Assembly (NCBI GenBank): GCA_963676655.2
Contig: CAXXKX010000003.1
Span: forward strand, 3,472,001-3,536,000
Length of the DNA stretch: 64,000 bases
Source: G963676655 sp963676655
Lineage (GTDB): Bacteria; Verrucomicrobiota; Lentisphaeria; Victivallales; Victivallaceae
Direction: 5' to 3'
Shown here: one piece after another, positions 9,384 through 17,697 of the stretch
Layout: every line of letters starts with the position of its first letter
Position numbering within the stretch: the stretch's first letter is position 1
The notes under the pieces: generated by a model
What the model was told of the DNA's origin: nothing
Seen by the model: the letters and a program-made list of their open reading frames with translations, nothing else
Databases searched by the model: none
Program-made: the position numbers and the translations under genes

Positions 9384-10733
9384 TTAAAAAGCATCCTCCG
9401 GATACGCTTCGATGCTGTGAATGGCTCTGTCCGGACCGATGGCTTCCTCATGGGAATCCAATCTGATGCCGAAGATTACTTTGACCAGTCCGAAAACGAT
9501 GAATCCGACAACCAGGGCGAAAACAATCGCGAAAACGGTACCGCCAAGCTGGGCGAAGAAACTCAAGTTTTCACGGGCACCAAACAGCTTGACGCTGCCG
9601 AAAATACCGGCTGCTATTCCGCCCCAACTGCCGACAATACCGTGCAGCGGCCAAACGCCGAGGACGTCATCAATTTTGAACCGTTCAGTTTCGATTGTGA
9701 ACATAAAATAGAAGATCAGACCACCCACTGCGCCGATTATGAATGCCGCCAACGGATGAACTACCGCACTGCCGGCGCAAATGGCGATCAATCCGGCCAA
9801 TGCCCCGTTGTGGGTGAAGCCGACGTCATTTTTCGAAATAAGGACTCCGGCCAGCAGACCGCCGACCATTGCCATCAGACTGTTGACCGCGACCAACCCG
9901 GAGGCGTCATGCAGTTTGCCCGCACTGACCACGTTGAATCCGAACCATCCGATGCAGAGTATCCAGCTTCCCAGAACCAGAAATGGAATATTGGAAATCG
10001 CCGGAGCGCCGTTTTCATAGCGACGGCGCCGTGCGCCAAGCAGAATGATAGCGGGCAGGGCCAGCCAGCCCCCGATCGAATGGACAACGACCGAACCGGC
10101 AAAGTCGACAAACGGACCTCCGCAATATGTTTCAAAAAATTTCTGGATACCGATTGCCTGTCCGGCGTCGTTAAATCCGTAGCGGAACCAGATCATTCCC
10201 TCAAACAGCGGATACGCAACCCCGGCAAGAAATGCGTTGGCAAGAACCATCGGCCAGAACCTTGCACGCTCGGCGATGCCTCCGCTGATAATCGCAGGAA
10301 TACACGCGGCAAAGGTCAGGTAAAAGAAAAATTGAATAAGCTGGACGCCATTAGCCTCGATTAAAGACCCGGCATTGACCATAAAGCTGACGCCGCGGGC
10401 GATCGGGAACCCGATAAAGAAATAGACGACTGTGCTGATACCCCAGTCGGTAATAATTTTTTGTAAAGCATTAACCTGGCTTTTTTTGCGGACAGTTCCA
10501 AGCTCAAGGAAGGCGAATCCTGCATGCATGCTGAATACCATGACCGCGCCCAGAAAGAGGAACAGCAGATTTCCCGCACTTTCAGCGGCGGATATCTTTT
10601 GAGTTAATTCGGCAGTTATGCTTTCGGCATGCATTAAAGGCATTGCCAGAAAAACGATCAAGGTCATTATCAGGTATTTGACAATGCCGGCCTTTCTGAG
10701 AGCACCACGGTACTCCGGTTGTGATAATTCCAT
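9384..10733 (-). CDS. amtB: Ammonium transporter
   Basis: The 449-residue product matches the Amt/Mep/Rh family: FLFLGAVMVFSMHAGFAFLELGTVR at the first channel helix, FAGSVVVHSIGGW with a pore histidine, and WPLHGIVGSWGGIAAGIFG with the second conserved histidine. About eleven membrane segments follow an N-terminal signal-like helix (LIVFLAMPLMHAES). It conducts ammonium/ammonia across the inner membrane. ATG 10733 has a purine-rich Shine-Dalgarno (AAAGGAAAGGA), making the ~20-residue N-terminal extension plausible, though a start at the internal Met in MTLIVF cannot be excluded. Expression is probably nitrogen-controlled through the promoter at 10785-10800. Confidence 0.93.
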   Translation of the reverse strand: MELSQPEYRGALRKAGIVKYLIMTLIVFLAMPLMHAESITAELTQKISAAESAGNLLFLFLGAVMVFSMHAGFAFLELGTVRKKSQVNALQKIITDWGISTVVYFFIGFPIARGVSFMVNAGSLIEANGVQLIQFFFYLTFAACIPAIISGGIAERARFWPMVLANAFLAGVAYPLFEGMIWFRYGFNDAGQAIGIQKFFETYCGGPFVDFAGSVVVHSIGGWLALPAIILLGARRRRYENGAPAISNIPFLVLGSWILCIGWFGFNVVSAGKLHDASGLVAVNSLMAMVGGLLAGVLISKNDVGFTHNGALAGLIAICAGSAVVHPLAAFIIGAVGGLIFYFMFTIETERFKIDDVLGVWPLHGIVGSWGGIAAGIFGSVKLFGARENLSFFAQLGGTVFAIVFALVVGFIVFGLVKVIFGIRLDSHEEAIGPDRAIHSIEAYPEDAF

Positions 10734-10784
10734 CCTGTATCCTTTCCTTTATAAAGATGCGTTTTCATCGGATGGACTTTGTAA

Positions 10785-10800
10785 AGCATGTTACGGGCCA
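10785..10800 (-). promoter_or_regulatory. Sigma54-type promoter of amtB-glnK
   Basis: The minus strand reads TGGCCCGTAACATGCT: GG and GC separated by exactly 10 nt, as in the -24/-12 consensus TGGCACG-N4-TTGC. It lies ~50 nt upstream of the amtB ATG. The rest of the gap (to 11022) holds two copies of TATCGCCA in opposite orientation (10848-10855, 10942-10949) and a 13-bp palindrome centred at 10980. These are possible activator sites, but no clear NtrC consensus is visible. Confidence 0.65.
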
Positions 10801-11022
10801 GAATTACAAAATTGTATATAAGTGTTTAATTACTAAAATGTAGTAATTATCGCCAAAAATGAAAGTCAAAAAAATATAAATACAAATATGTTATTATTTC
10901 TTGAGTTGAATTACATATTTGTCTTTCATATATGTTATAAATGGCGATATTTTAACATATTTGAGGATTTTCCATTGCTGAGCAATATAAGTTGTTCGTC
11001 AGGTAATTGCGGTAAATGACAT

Positions 11023-12561
11023 TTATGTCTTTTTGAATTGGGTTTCGTATCGACTCATGTATTCACCGCCGTCCCACCAGGCGGAATCGTGGAAGTCGCG
11101 AAATTCCTTTATCCGCTGTTTCAGTCGCTCGGCTACGATTGGCGAGGTACCGACCGCCTTTGCGATAAAGTTTCGACGGGCCTGATTGTCCCGGATCTCA
11201 TATTCGATTTTTTCCGGATCATCGCCCAATATTGCGAGAAGTGCGGTATTCAGCTCCGCAATTTTTCCGGCATATTCGGTTTTTCCGGCCAGATTACAGG
11301 TCTCATCGGGATCATCCGCCATATTGAACAATTCCGGCTCCATGCCGTTGTAGCGGCAGTATTTAAAATTGCCTTTCCGCAGCATAAAATTGGAGTGGGA
11401 AGTATACATGCCGTGGAATTGACTTAAAGCGGCTCCCTGCGGAGTGCCATCCGGTTCCTCATATTTTTCGCTTAATACTGGTACCAGGGATTTACCGTTG
11501 ATTTCATAGCCGGGAGTAATTTCGCACAACTCAGCCAGGGTTGGATATATATCGACCAGAGAGGCAATGTGTTCGCAGTCGGTCCTGGTTTGCTTGCCGG
11601 TCGGCTTGATCGTCAAAGGAATCCGGCTTGAATTATCCGTGAACGTGACTTTGCCCCAGGAGCCCTTTATGCCCATGCTCTCGCCATGATCCGAGCAGTA
11701 GATGATTACTGAGTCATCATAAGCGCCGCGCTCTTTCAGCGAATCGATAAAGCGGCCGATCAGCATATCGGTATAGCTCACTCTGGCATAATACTCGACC
11801 AGAAGTCGACGGTTGCGTTCGCGGTCGGGAATTGTCTTTTCGCCAAAATGGATGAATTCGCGGTGATACGGGTGTTCCCGAGCCAGCTGCTCCAGGGTGA
11901 ATTCATTGACTTTCAGGTCCATTTCATCATACATTTCAATGAAATCAAGATATTCTTTACGCGCCCTGACTGACGGATGAGGACCGTAGAGGCCGATAAC
12001 CATAAACAGCGGCCGGGGATCATCAGTCCTTTTCTCCGCCGCAACCAGGCATGCTTTGTCGATGGTATAATCGTCAATGCTGATCAGGGGATTGTGATCC
12101 ACTTCGAAATGATTGTAATCTTCGCCTTTGATCGTTTCAATCGGCTTTTCGACAAACGAGCCGCGCGGAACCATCGCCGCGGCCGGAGCGTGAATGGGGT
12201 TGATCCAGCCGATTTCAGGACGCTCCTCAAAGCCGACAAGCTGATCGGGGCCGTGAATATGCATGCGGCCGCATAATACGCTCCGGTATCCGGCATTGGT
12301 CATCAAATGCCCCAATGTCGGAGAATCGTAAGGAACCGAACTGCCGTTGTCGTAGGCGCCGCAGCGGTGAACGTGACGCCCGGTCAGAAACGCAAAGCGC
12401 GACGGGCCGCAAATCGGGGCCGGACAGTAGGTATTGGGGAAATTGAAGGAATCACCGGCCAGTTTATCAAGGTTGGGAGTTTGGATGTCGCGGTTGCCCC
12501 AGGCGCCTAATGCCGCCGCGGCATGTTGATCACTCATAATGATGTAGATATTTTGTTTCAT
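11023..12561 (-). CDS. Sulfatase (type I, formylglycine-dependent), cytoplasmic form
   Basis: The ~512-residue product is a sulfatase of the alkaline-phosphatase superfamily. The metal-binding start IYIIMSDQHAAAALGAWGN is present, and CGPSRFAFLTGR (about residue 52) is the C-X-P-S-R motif whose Cys becomes formylglycine. VIIYCSDHGESMGIKGSWGK supplies the second metal site, and the C-terminus resembles choline-sulfatase-like enzymes (DSAWWDGGEYM). It removes sulfate from an ester; the substrate is unknown. No signal peptide is visible, which is unusual for glycan sulfatases. ATG 12561 lies 2 nt after the pyruvate kinase stop, so translation is probably coupled; an in-frame TTG at 12567 overlaps that stop. 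Confidence 0.88.
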   Translation of the reverse strand: MKQNIYIIMSDQHAAAALGAWGNRDIQTPNLDKLAGDSFNFPNTYCPAPICGPSRFAFLTGRHVHRCGAYDNGSSVPYDSPTLGHLMTNAGYRSVLCGRMHIHGPDQLVGFEERPEIGWINPIHAPAAAMVPRGSFVEKPIETIKGEDYNHFEVDHNPLISIDDYTIDKACLVAAEKRTDDPRPLFMVIGLYGPHPSVRARKEYLDFIEMYDEMDLKVNEFTLEQLAREHPYHREFIHFGEKTIPDRERNRRLLVEYYARVSYTDMLIGRFIDSLKERGAYDDSVIIYCSDHGESMGIKGSWGKVTFTDNSSRIPLTIKPTGKQTRTDCEHIASLVDIYPTLAELCEITPGYEINGKSLVPVLSEKYEEPDGTPQGAALSQFHGMYTSHSNFMLRKGNFKYCRYNGMEPELFNMADDPDETCNLAGKTEYAGKIAELNTALLAILGDDPEKIEYEIRDNQARRNFIAKAVGTSPIVAERLKQRIKEFRDFHDSAWWDGGEYMSRYETQFKKT

Positions 12562-12563
12562 TA

Positions 12564-14000
12564 TCAAGCCTTGTCAGTTTTTAAAGGGATCGTTGATACC
12601 TGAATGGAATTACTCCAGTCCTTATCCTCGCCTTCACCGGTTAAAATTAAAAAACGGTCACCGGGCTTAAACTTTTTCGATGCCAGCATTATTTCTTTGA
12701 ATTTTTGAAAAGATTTTTTTACACTTTTGTATTTGGATTCAATCAATACAGGTTCGACATTATTATAGGCCGCCATCCGGTGCCAGGTTCGTTCGGAGTG
12801 GGTAGCCGCGATAATCGGGCATTCCGGTCGCAGTTTGGAAAGCAATCTGGCGGTCGCTCCGCTCAAAGTAAGCACCGCGATTCCTTTTTCACTTAATTCG
12901 TATGATAAAAATGATATTGCCTCACAGAGCGCTTCACGGACTTCATGGCTTTCTTCCAGGTCAAGTCCTTCGGGATGACCGTCCGGTTCGAGCAGCTTTT
13001 CCGCTTCTTCGGCTATTTCCCTCATGGTCTTGACCGCCAGCGGCGGATTGGCCCCCATAGCGGTTTCGTTTGATAGCATTATCATGTCGGTCCCGTCGAG
13101 TACCGCATTTGCCACGTCGCTGACTTCCGCCCGGGTTGGTAACGGATTCTCGATCATCGAACTGAGCATTTCAGTCGCGACAATTGTCAGGCGGCCGCGT
13201 TGATTCGCGGCTTTTATAATACGTTTTTGGGCCGACGGCACTTTCGGAAAAGATATTTCGTCCGCCAGGTCGCCTCTCGCCACCATTACCCCGTCGACAA
13301 CATCAAGTATTTCATCCAGGTTATCCAGAGCCTCAGGCTTTTCAAGCTTGGCGATAATTGGAATGTCCATATTTAGTTTTTTGATCAAACGGCGCAGTTT
13401 GGTGACATCTTTTGCCTGTCTGACAAAAGACAACGCCAGATAATCCACTCCCTCGCCAATCCCGAATTCCGCGTCAGACATGTCTTTGGGAGTCAACGCG
13501 GGGAGTGATATGTTCGTATACGGCAGGTTGATGCCTTTGCCGGTGAGCACGGTGCCGCCGCACAATACTTTGCAGTCCACTCGTTTACTGCGCGGTTCGA
13601 CTGAAACCACCTGCAGAATAATCCTTCCATCCGCCATCAGGATGGTTTTTCCGGGTTTGGTATCCGAGGCGATGCCTTTATAGGTGGTTGGCAGAACTTT
13701 TTCTTCGGTATGCCCGGATTTCCCGGAAAGAGTGACGATGTCCCCGCGTTTGAGTGGTACCGGATTTTTCAACTGGCCAACCCGGATTTTTGGGCCTTGC
13801 AAGTCCTGCATAATGGCGACGCATTTGCCGCATTCCAAGCTGACCTTACGGATTCGTTCTATCAATTCGCGATGTTCCTCGTGAGTTCCGTAGGAAAAAT
13901 TCAAACGGCAAATGTTGACTCCGGAATTGAAAAGTTTTTTCAGCATTGCGTCGGAGCTGCATGCTGGACCGATTGTCGCGATTATCTTTGTTCTGCTCAT
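12564..14000 (-). CDS. pyk: Pyruvate kinase
   Basis: The 478-residue product fits the normal family length. It has the N-terminal TKIIATIGPAC, LNFSYGTHEEH, the active-site motif IIAKLEKPEALDNLDEI containing the catalytic Lys, MVARGDLADEI, and ATEMLSSMIENPLPTRAEVSDVANAVLDGTD split over a short segment. It transfers phosphate from phosphoenolpyruvate to ADP. I start it at ATG 14000 behind a strong GGAGGA, rather than at the longer upstream reading, because the family begins at MSRTKI. It leads a two-gene unit with the sulfatase, an unexpected pairing. Confidence 0.95.
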   Translation of the reverse strand: MSRTKIIATIGPACSSDAMLKKLFNSGVNICRLNFSYGTHEEHRELIERIRKVSLECGKCVAIMQDLQGPKIRVGQLKNPVPLKRGDIVTLSGKSGHTEEKVLPTTYKGIASDTKPGKTILMADGRIILQVVSVEPRSKRVDCKVLCGGTVLTGKGINLPYTNISLPALTPKDMSDAEFGIGEGVDYLALSFVRQAKDVTKLRRLIKKLNMDIPIIAKLEKPEALDNLDEILDVVDGVMVARGDLADEISFPKVPSAQKRIIKAANQRGRLTIVATEMLSSMIENPLPTRAEVSDVANAVLDGTDMIMLSNETAMGANPPLAVKTMREIAEEAEKLLEPDGHPEGLDLEESHEVREALCEAISFLSYELSEKGIAVLTLSGATARLLSKLRPECPIIAATHSERTWHRMAAYNNVEPVLIESKYKSVKKSFQKFKEIMLASKKFKPGDRFLILTGEGEDKDWSNSIQVSTIPLKTDKA

Positions 14001-14159
14001 AATTGTCCTCCAGATTTCCAAATTTACATTCAATAAACCTAATACCGGCGAATGGAAAAAGCAAGGATGGATTAATTTTTTTTGGATGAGATTTGCGCAC
14101 AAAACATCAATGTTAATAGAATTAATACAGGTTTCTACCATTATATTATTGACTCAACC

Positions 14160-14187
14160 TTGTTAATATGGCAAAGGCGTGTATATT
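14160..14187 (+). promoter_or_regulatory. Promoter of first LpxL-like gene
   Basis: TTGTTA (14160-14165), 16-nt spacer, TATATT (14182-14187). The same elements with the same spacing stand before the paralogue at 15569-15596, although the flanking DNA has diverged. It implies a leader of about 200 nt. Confidence 0.5.
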
Positions 14188-14206
14188 AATCAGATTTTAA
14201 TCATTC

Positions 14207-14299
14207 GGCTTGATAATTCGGCAATCGAATCATTGAGAGGGTCTTCGCAAAAGCCACCGTAATGATTAAATTGATAGCGGTTACTTACGGTCATTTCTA
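14207..14299 (+). ncRNA. Candidate structured 5' leader RNA, copy 1
   Basis: Within the ~200-nt leader these ~93 nt are conserved with 15616-15712. Possible pairings are GGCTT (14207-14211) with AAGCC, a GATAATTCG/CGAATCATT hairpin with a GCAAT loop, and CCGTAA with TTACGG. The motif GCAAAAGCC is identical in both copies, and GAGAGG could pair with the 3' TTTCT as a pseudoknot. Compensatory differences between copies (C-G here, T-A there, in the last helix) favour a real RNA. I could not match it to a known riboswitch. Confidence 0.45.
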
Positions 14300-14395
14300 A
14301 GTTTTCGTACCCAAAAAACATTTCCATTCGTGACCAGATAGTTTCCATAGGTAAATCAAGCTGTTAAAAGCAAGAATAATAACAATATATAGACG

Positions 14396-15364
14396 ATGAA
14401 AAAAAGTAAAAAAACACCTAAGAGTGAAAAAAGTAAATTTAGGATAAATCTCGAATTTTGGCCGGTATGGCTGGCTAAAAAAGTTGTTGATTTCCTTCCG
14501 TTGAGCTTATGCGATTTTGTCTGTTCGATAGTCTTTGCTTTCTACTTTCTTTTTTTTCGCAAACACCGGATCAGGACGATTCAGCATCTTATGCATGCCG
14601 GAGTGTGTAAGACAGAGGAAGAGGCGCGCAAAATGGCTTGGCGCAACTTTATGGAATTCAGCAAGACTACCGTGGAAATGCTTAAAATGGGCCAGGTTAT
14701 CAATCCGAAAAATTGTCGGGAGAGAATTGAACTGGTTTGCTCAGACGCCGTGCGTGAACGTTTTTTTAATCCTGGACACTCGGAAAACGCGATTATTGTG
14801 ACTTGTCACAGCGGCAACTGGGAAATTTCCGCAGTTGCCTACAACGAATATTCCGGTCTTAAACTGATGTCAGTGCGCCGTAAAATGAGCAATTTGAAAC
14901 TTGATTCGCTCTTTTATGAACGTGATTCTGAACACCATACAAGCTGTGAAAAACAGGGAGCTGTACGTCCTTTGATGAAAATGCTGCATCAGAAGCAGAG
15001 CATAGCTCTGTTGGTAGACCAGCATGCTTCCAATAAAGAAGGCGGAGTAATGACTACTTTCTTCGGACAGCCGGCCAGGACTCATATTACCCCGGCCCGA
15101 TTGCATTTGAAAACGAAAGTTCCGATTATTGTTCTTGTCCTGCGCAGAGCAGAAAAACGTGGTTATTATCAATTGATTGTCAATGATCCCATCGAATACG
15201 TCGAAACGGGTGACGAGGTAAAGGATATTGAGTCTCTCACCCAGGTCTATACGACCCAACTCGAAAACTTTATCAGCGAAAAGCCGGAAGAATGGTTATG
15301 GGCGCATCGACGCTGGACCAACCTGAATCGTAAAAGTAAGGTTTCAGTCGAAGACCCTGTCTGA
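14396..15364 (+). CDS. LpxL/HtrB-like acyltransferase, first of a tandem pair
   Basis: The 322-residue product belongs to the lipid A biosynthesis lauroyl/myristoyl acyltransferase family. It has a basic N-terminus and a hydrophobic segment (~residues 35-60, FVCSIVFAFYFLFF). CHSGNWE is the H-X4-E catalytic motif, LLVDQHA and the C-terminal PEEWLWAHRRW are family signatures. It likely transfers an acyl chain to lipid A or another membrane lipid at the cytoplasmic face of the inner membrane. Whether lipid A is the substrate is inference. It has a long conserved leader and a close paralogue 448 nt downstream. The rest of 14001-14395 holds only the pyk start region, the promoter and this leader. 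Confidence 0.85.
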   Translation: MKKSKKTPKSEKSKFRINLEFWPVWLAKKVVDFLPLSLCDFVCSIVFAFYFLFFRKHRIRTIQHLMHAGVCKTEEEARKMAWRNFMEFSKTTVEMLKMGQVINPKNCRERIELVCSDAVRERFFNPGHSENAIIVTCHSGNWEISAVAYNEYSGLKLMSVRRKMSNLKLDSLFYERDSEHHTSCEKQGAVRPLMKMLHQKQSIALLVDQHASNKEGGVMTTFFGQPARTHITPARLHLKTKVPIIVLVLRRAEKRGYYQLIVNDPIEYVETGDEVKDIESLTQVYTTQLENFISEKPEEWLWAHRRWTNLNRKSKVSVEDPV

Positions 15365-15568
15365 GTTTTTCCGTTCCGCATTCCTTGAAGCAGATAGATT
15401 TAATCCGGAAATCTTTCTCTATTATTCCTGTAATTCTTGGTTTTTATTGTAAATTCCTATATGTTATGGTGTTGTGTTTAAATATAAAATCAGTTGTTGT
15501 TTATTTATCTATGTCCTGGTTAAATAACAGATGTAACATATTTCTAACAATAAATCGATGATTCTTTC

Positions 15569-15596
15569 TTGTTAATACTGCTGAGACTAGTATATT
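15569..15596 (+). promoter_or_regulatory. Promoter of second LpxL-like gene
   Basis: TTGTTA (15569-15574), 16-nt spacer, TATATT (15591-15596), equivalent to the promoter at 14160-14187. 15365-15568 is AT-rich with no feature I recognise. Confidence 0.5.
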
Positions 15597-15615
15597 AACG
15601 ATGGTTTAATCAACT

Positions 15616-15712
15616 GGCTTGATCGTTCCGGCAAACGGATCGTTGGAGAGGTACCCCGCAAAAGCCATCGTAAAGATTAATGTTACGATAGATTACTTAC
15701 GAGCATCTCTCA
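15616..15712 (+). ncRNA. Candidate structured 5' leader RNA, copy 2
   Basis: This is the counterpart of 14207-14299. GGCTT/AAGCC is unchanged, the second hairpin closes with CCG/CGG instead of TCG/CGA, and the third helix is TCGTAA/TTACGA instead of CCGTAA/TTACGG, so base pairs are kept while bases change. GAGAG can pair perfectly with CTCTC at the 3' side as a pseudoknot. Spacing to the start codon is ~100 nt in both copies. Confidence 0.45.
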
Positions 15713-15812
15713 GCATACAAACTGAAATACTCTTTCCTTTTGTGACTAAGCAATCCCCCGCTGGCATTTATAATGCCAATATACCTTAACCAATTTATTT
15801 GATGTATTGATA

Positions 15813-16781
15813 ATGGAAAAAAATAAAAAAATATCGAAAGTGACGAAAAGTAAATTCCGGACAAATCTGGAATACTGGCCGGTATGGCTGGCTAAAAAAG
15901 TAGTAGATATTCTCCCGCTTAAATTGTGTTATTTGGGGAGTTCGGTTGTCTTCGCGTGCTACTTTATCTTTGTTCGGAAGCACCGGATTCGGACAATTCA
16001 GCATCTCATGCATGCCGGAGTATGCAAAACGAAAGAGGATGCGCGCAGAATGGCCTGGAGTAATTTCATGGAATTCAGTAAGACTACAGTCGAAATGTTA
16101 AAGATAAACCAACTTGTAAACCCGCAGAACTGTAAAGACAAAATTGACTTGATCTGCTCAGACACTGTTCGTGAACGTTTCTTCAATCCGGGACGATCTG
16201 AGAATGCAATCATAGTTACATGCCATACTTGTAACTGGGAGATGTCGGCTATCGCATATAGTGAATATTCTCATCTTAACCTTATGTCGGTACGACGCAG
16301 GATGAGCAATACAAAACTTGACGAATTATTTTACAAGCGAATTTATGACCGGCACGTTAGCTGTGAAAAAAAAGGCGCAGTGCGTCCGCTGATGAAGATG
16401 CTCCACAAAAAGCAGACAATTGCCTTACTAGTGGATCAACATGCGTCTGAAAAAGAAGGCGGAGTGATGACTACTTTTTTTGATCAACCGGCCAGGACGC
16501 ATATTACCCCGGCCAGAATTCATTTGAAAACGGGAGTTCCGATCATCGTCTTTGTTTTGCGCCGGACTGAAAAGCGCGGATATTATCAACTGCTGGTCAA
16601 TGATCCTATTGAAATGGTGCCGACCGGTGATGACACTAAAGACATTGCTGATGTTACCTGCATGTATACAGCTCAACTCGAAAAATTTATCAGTGAAAAG
16701 CCTGAAGAATGGTTATGGGCGCATCGGCGCTGGACGAATATTAACCGGAAAATCAGACTCTTGGCTGATAGCCCGGCCTGA
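15813..16781 (+). CDS. LpxL/HtrB-like acyltransferase, second of a tandem pair
   Basis: At 322 residues it has exactly the length of its paralogue and aligns along its whole length, with the same catalytic H-X4-E (CHTCNWE), LLVDQHA and PEEWLWAHRRW motifs. The start at ATG 15813 gives the matching N-terminus; a TTG at 15807 is in frame but would break the correspondence. The Gly after the catalytic His (CHSGNWE) is replaced here by Cys (CHTCNWE), a possible specificity difference. The stop is 14 nt from the convergent fructokinase gene. Confidence 0.85.
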   Translation: MEKNKKISKVTKSKFRTNLEYWPVWLAKKVVDILPLKLCYLGSSVVFACYFIFVRKHRIRTIQHLMHAGVCKTKEDARRMAWSNFMEFSKTTVEMLKINQLVNPQNCKDKIDLICSDTVRERFFNPGRSENAIIVTCHTCNWEMSAIAYSEYSHLNLMSVRRRMSNTKLDELFYKRIYDRHVSCEKKGAVRPLMKMLHKKQTIALLVDQHASEKEGGVMTTFFDQPARTHITPARIHLKTGVPIIVFVLRRTEKRGYYQLLVNDPIEMVPTGDDTKDIADVTCMYTAQLEKFISEKPEEWLWAHRRWTNINRKIRLLADSPA

Positions 16782-16795
16782 TCGAACTCCAACAT

Positions 16796-17689
16796 TTAAA
16801 GTAGCATCGATTTCGGGAGCGATTCCGGCGTTGCGCCGCGACATGTACTGACATAACCTGAAACTTGAACCGCGTGTCGTAGAGCCTCAACCGAAGTGCG
16901 TCCACAAAGTATGGCGGCAACGAATCCGGCGGTGAGTGAATCCCCGCAGCCGACGGTGTCGATGACAGGGCCCAAGTCGCAGGCAGGTTCGTGAATGACT
17001 GATTCTTGTTCGATCAGATCACACCCATCCGGCCCACGTGAAAGTAGAACTGAATCAATATCAAATATCGTCATAATGTTCTTTAGTTTGTCTTCGATGT
17101 TGTTTTCCGATACATTCAATTGGAGCGCCTCATGGAATTGGTCGAATTCATCATCACTTACTTTCAGAATGTTGGCGGCATGCAATGACTGTTCCAGAAT
17201 GTGACGCGAAAAATAATGCTGTCGTAAATTAACGTCAAATACTTTCAGTGCCTGCGGAGAAACTGCGTTGACAAACTTGATGATTGTCTTGCCGGATACT
17301 TCGCAACGTTGTGCCAGACTTCCGAAACAGACTGCGTTCACGGTTCGGGCCAGACTTTCCAGTTCCGGCGTAAAGTCGATATAGTCCCAGGCTACGTCCT
17401 GATGGATATTGTAAGACGGTTTGACATTCTCAAGCGTCACGGTTACCAGGCCGCTTGCATGGGCATTACGCTGAATATAATCAACCGGGACATGTTGCGC
17501 CTGCAGAACAGAGATGATTTCTTCGCCGTCAGGATCGTGTCCGACTGCGCTGACAATAAAGCCGTCACAGCCTTGAAGTGCGGCGTGGTAGGCGAAGTTG
17601 GCCGGTGCTCCGCCCAGTTTGCGACTATCCGGATAGACGTCCAGCAAGACTTCACCGATACCGATAACGACAGGTTTTTTCATTTTCAT
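16796..17689 (-). CDS. PfkB-family sugar kinase, probable fructokinase
   Basis: The 297-residue ribokinase/PfkB-type kinase has IGIGEVLLDVYPDSRKLGGAPANFAYHAA (sugar-binding GG motif) at the N-terminus and DTVGCGDSLTAGF near residue 245, carrying the catalytic Asp. The usual GAGD anion hole reads GCGD here. It starts 8 nt after the GH32 stop, in the same operon, so it likely phosphorylates fructose released by that enzyme. Cytoplasmic. Fructose is inferred from context; other hexoses are possible. Confidence 0.85.
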   Translation of the reverse strand: MKMKKPVVIGIGEVLLDVYPDSRKLGGAPANFAYHAALQGCDGFIVSAVGHDPDGEEIISVLQAQHVPVDYIQRNAHASGLVTVTLENVKPSYNIHQDVAWDYIDFTPELESLARTVNAVCFGSLAQRCEVSGKTIIKFVNAVSPQALKVFDVNLRQHYFSRHILEQSLHAANILKVSDDEFDQFHEALQLNVSENNIEDKLKNIMTIFDIDSVLLSRGPDGCDLIEQESVIHEPACDLGPVIDTVGCGDSLTAGFVAAILCGRTSVEALRHAVQVSGYVSTCRGATPESLPKSMLL

Positions 17690-17697
17690 AATATTGC

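Noticed and set aside
9258..10364. 368-codon + strand open frame
   Set aside because: It is antisense to amtB, which has unmistakable channel motifs.
13998..14141. 47-residue N-terminal extension of pyruvate kinase
   Set aside because: It has no ribosome site and is not in the family; GGAGGA stands before the ATG at 14000.
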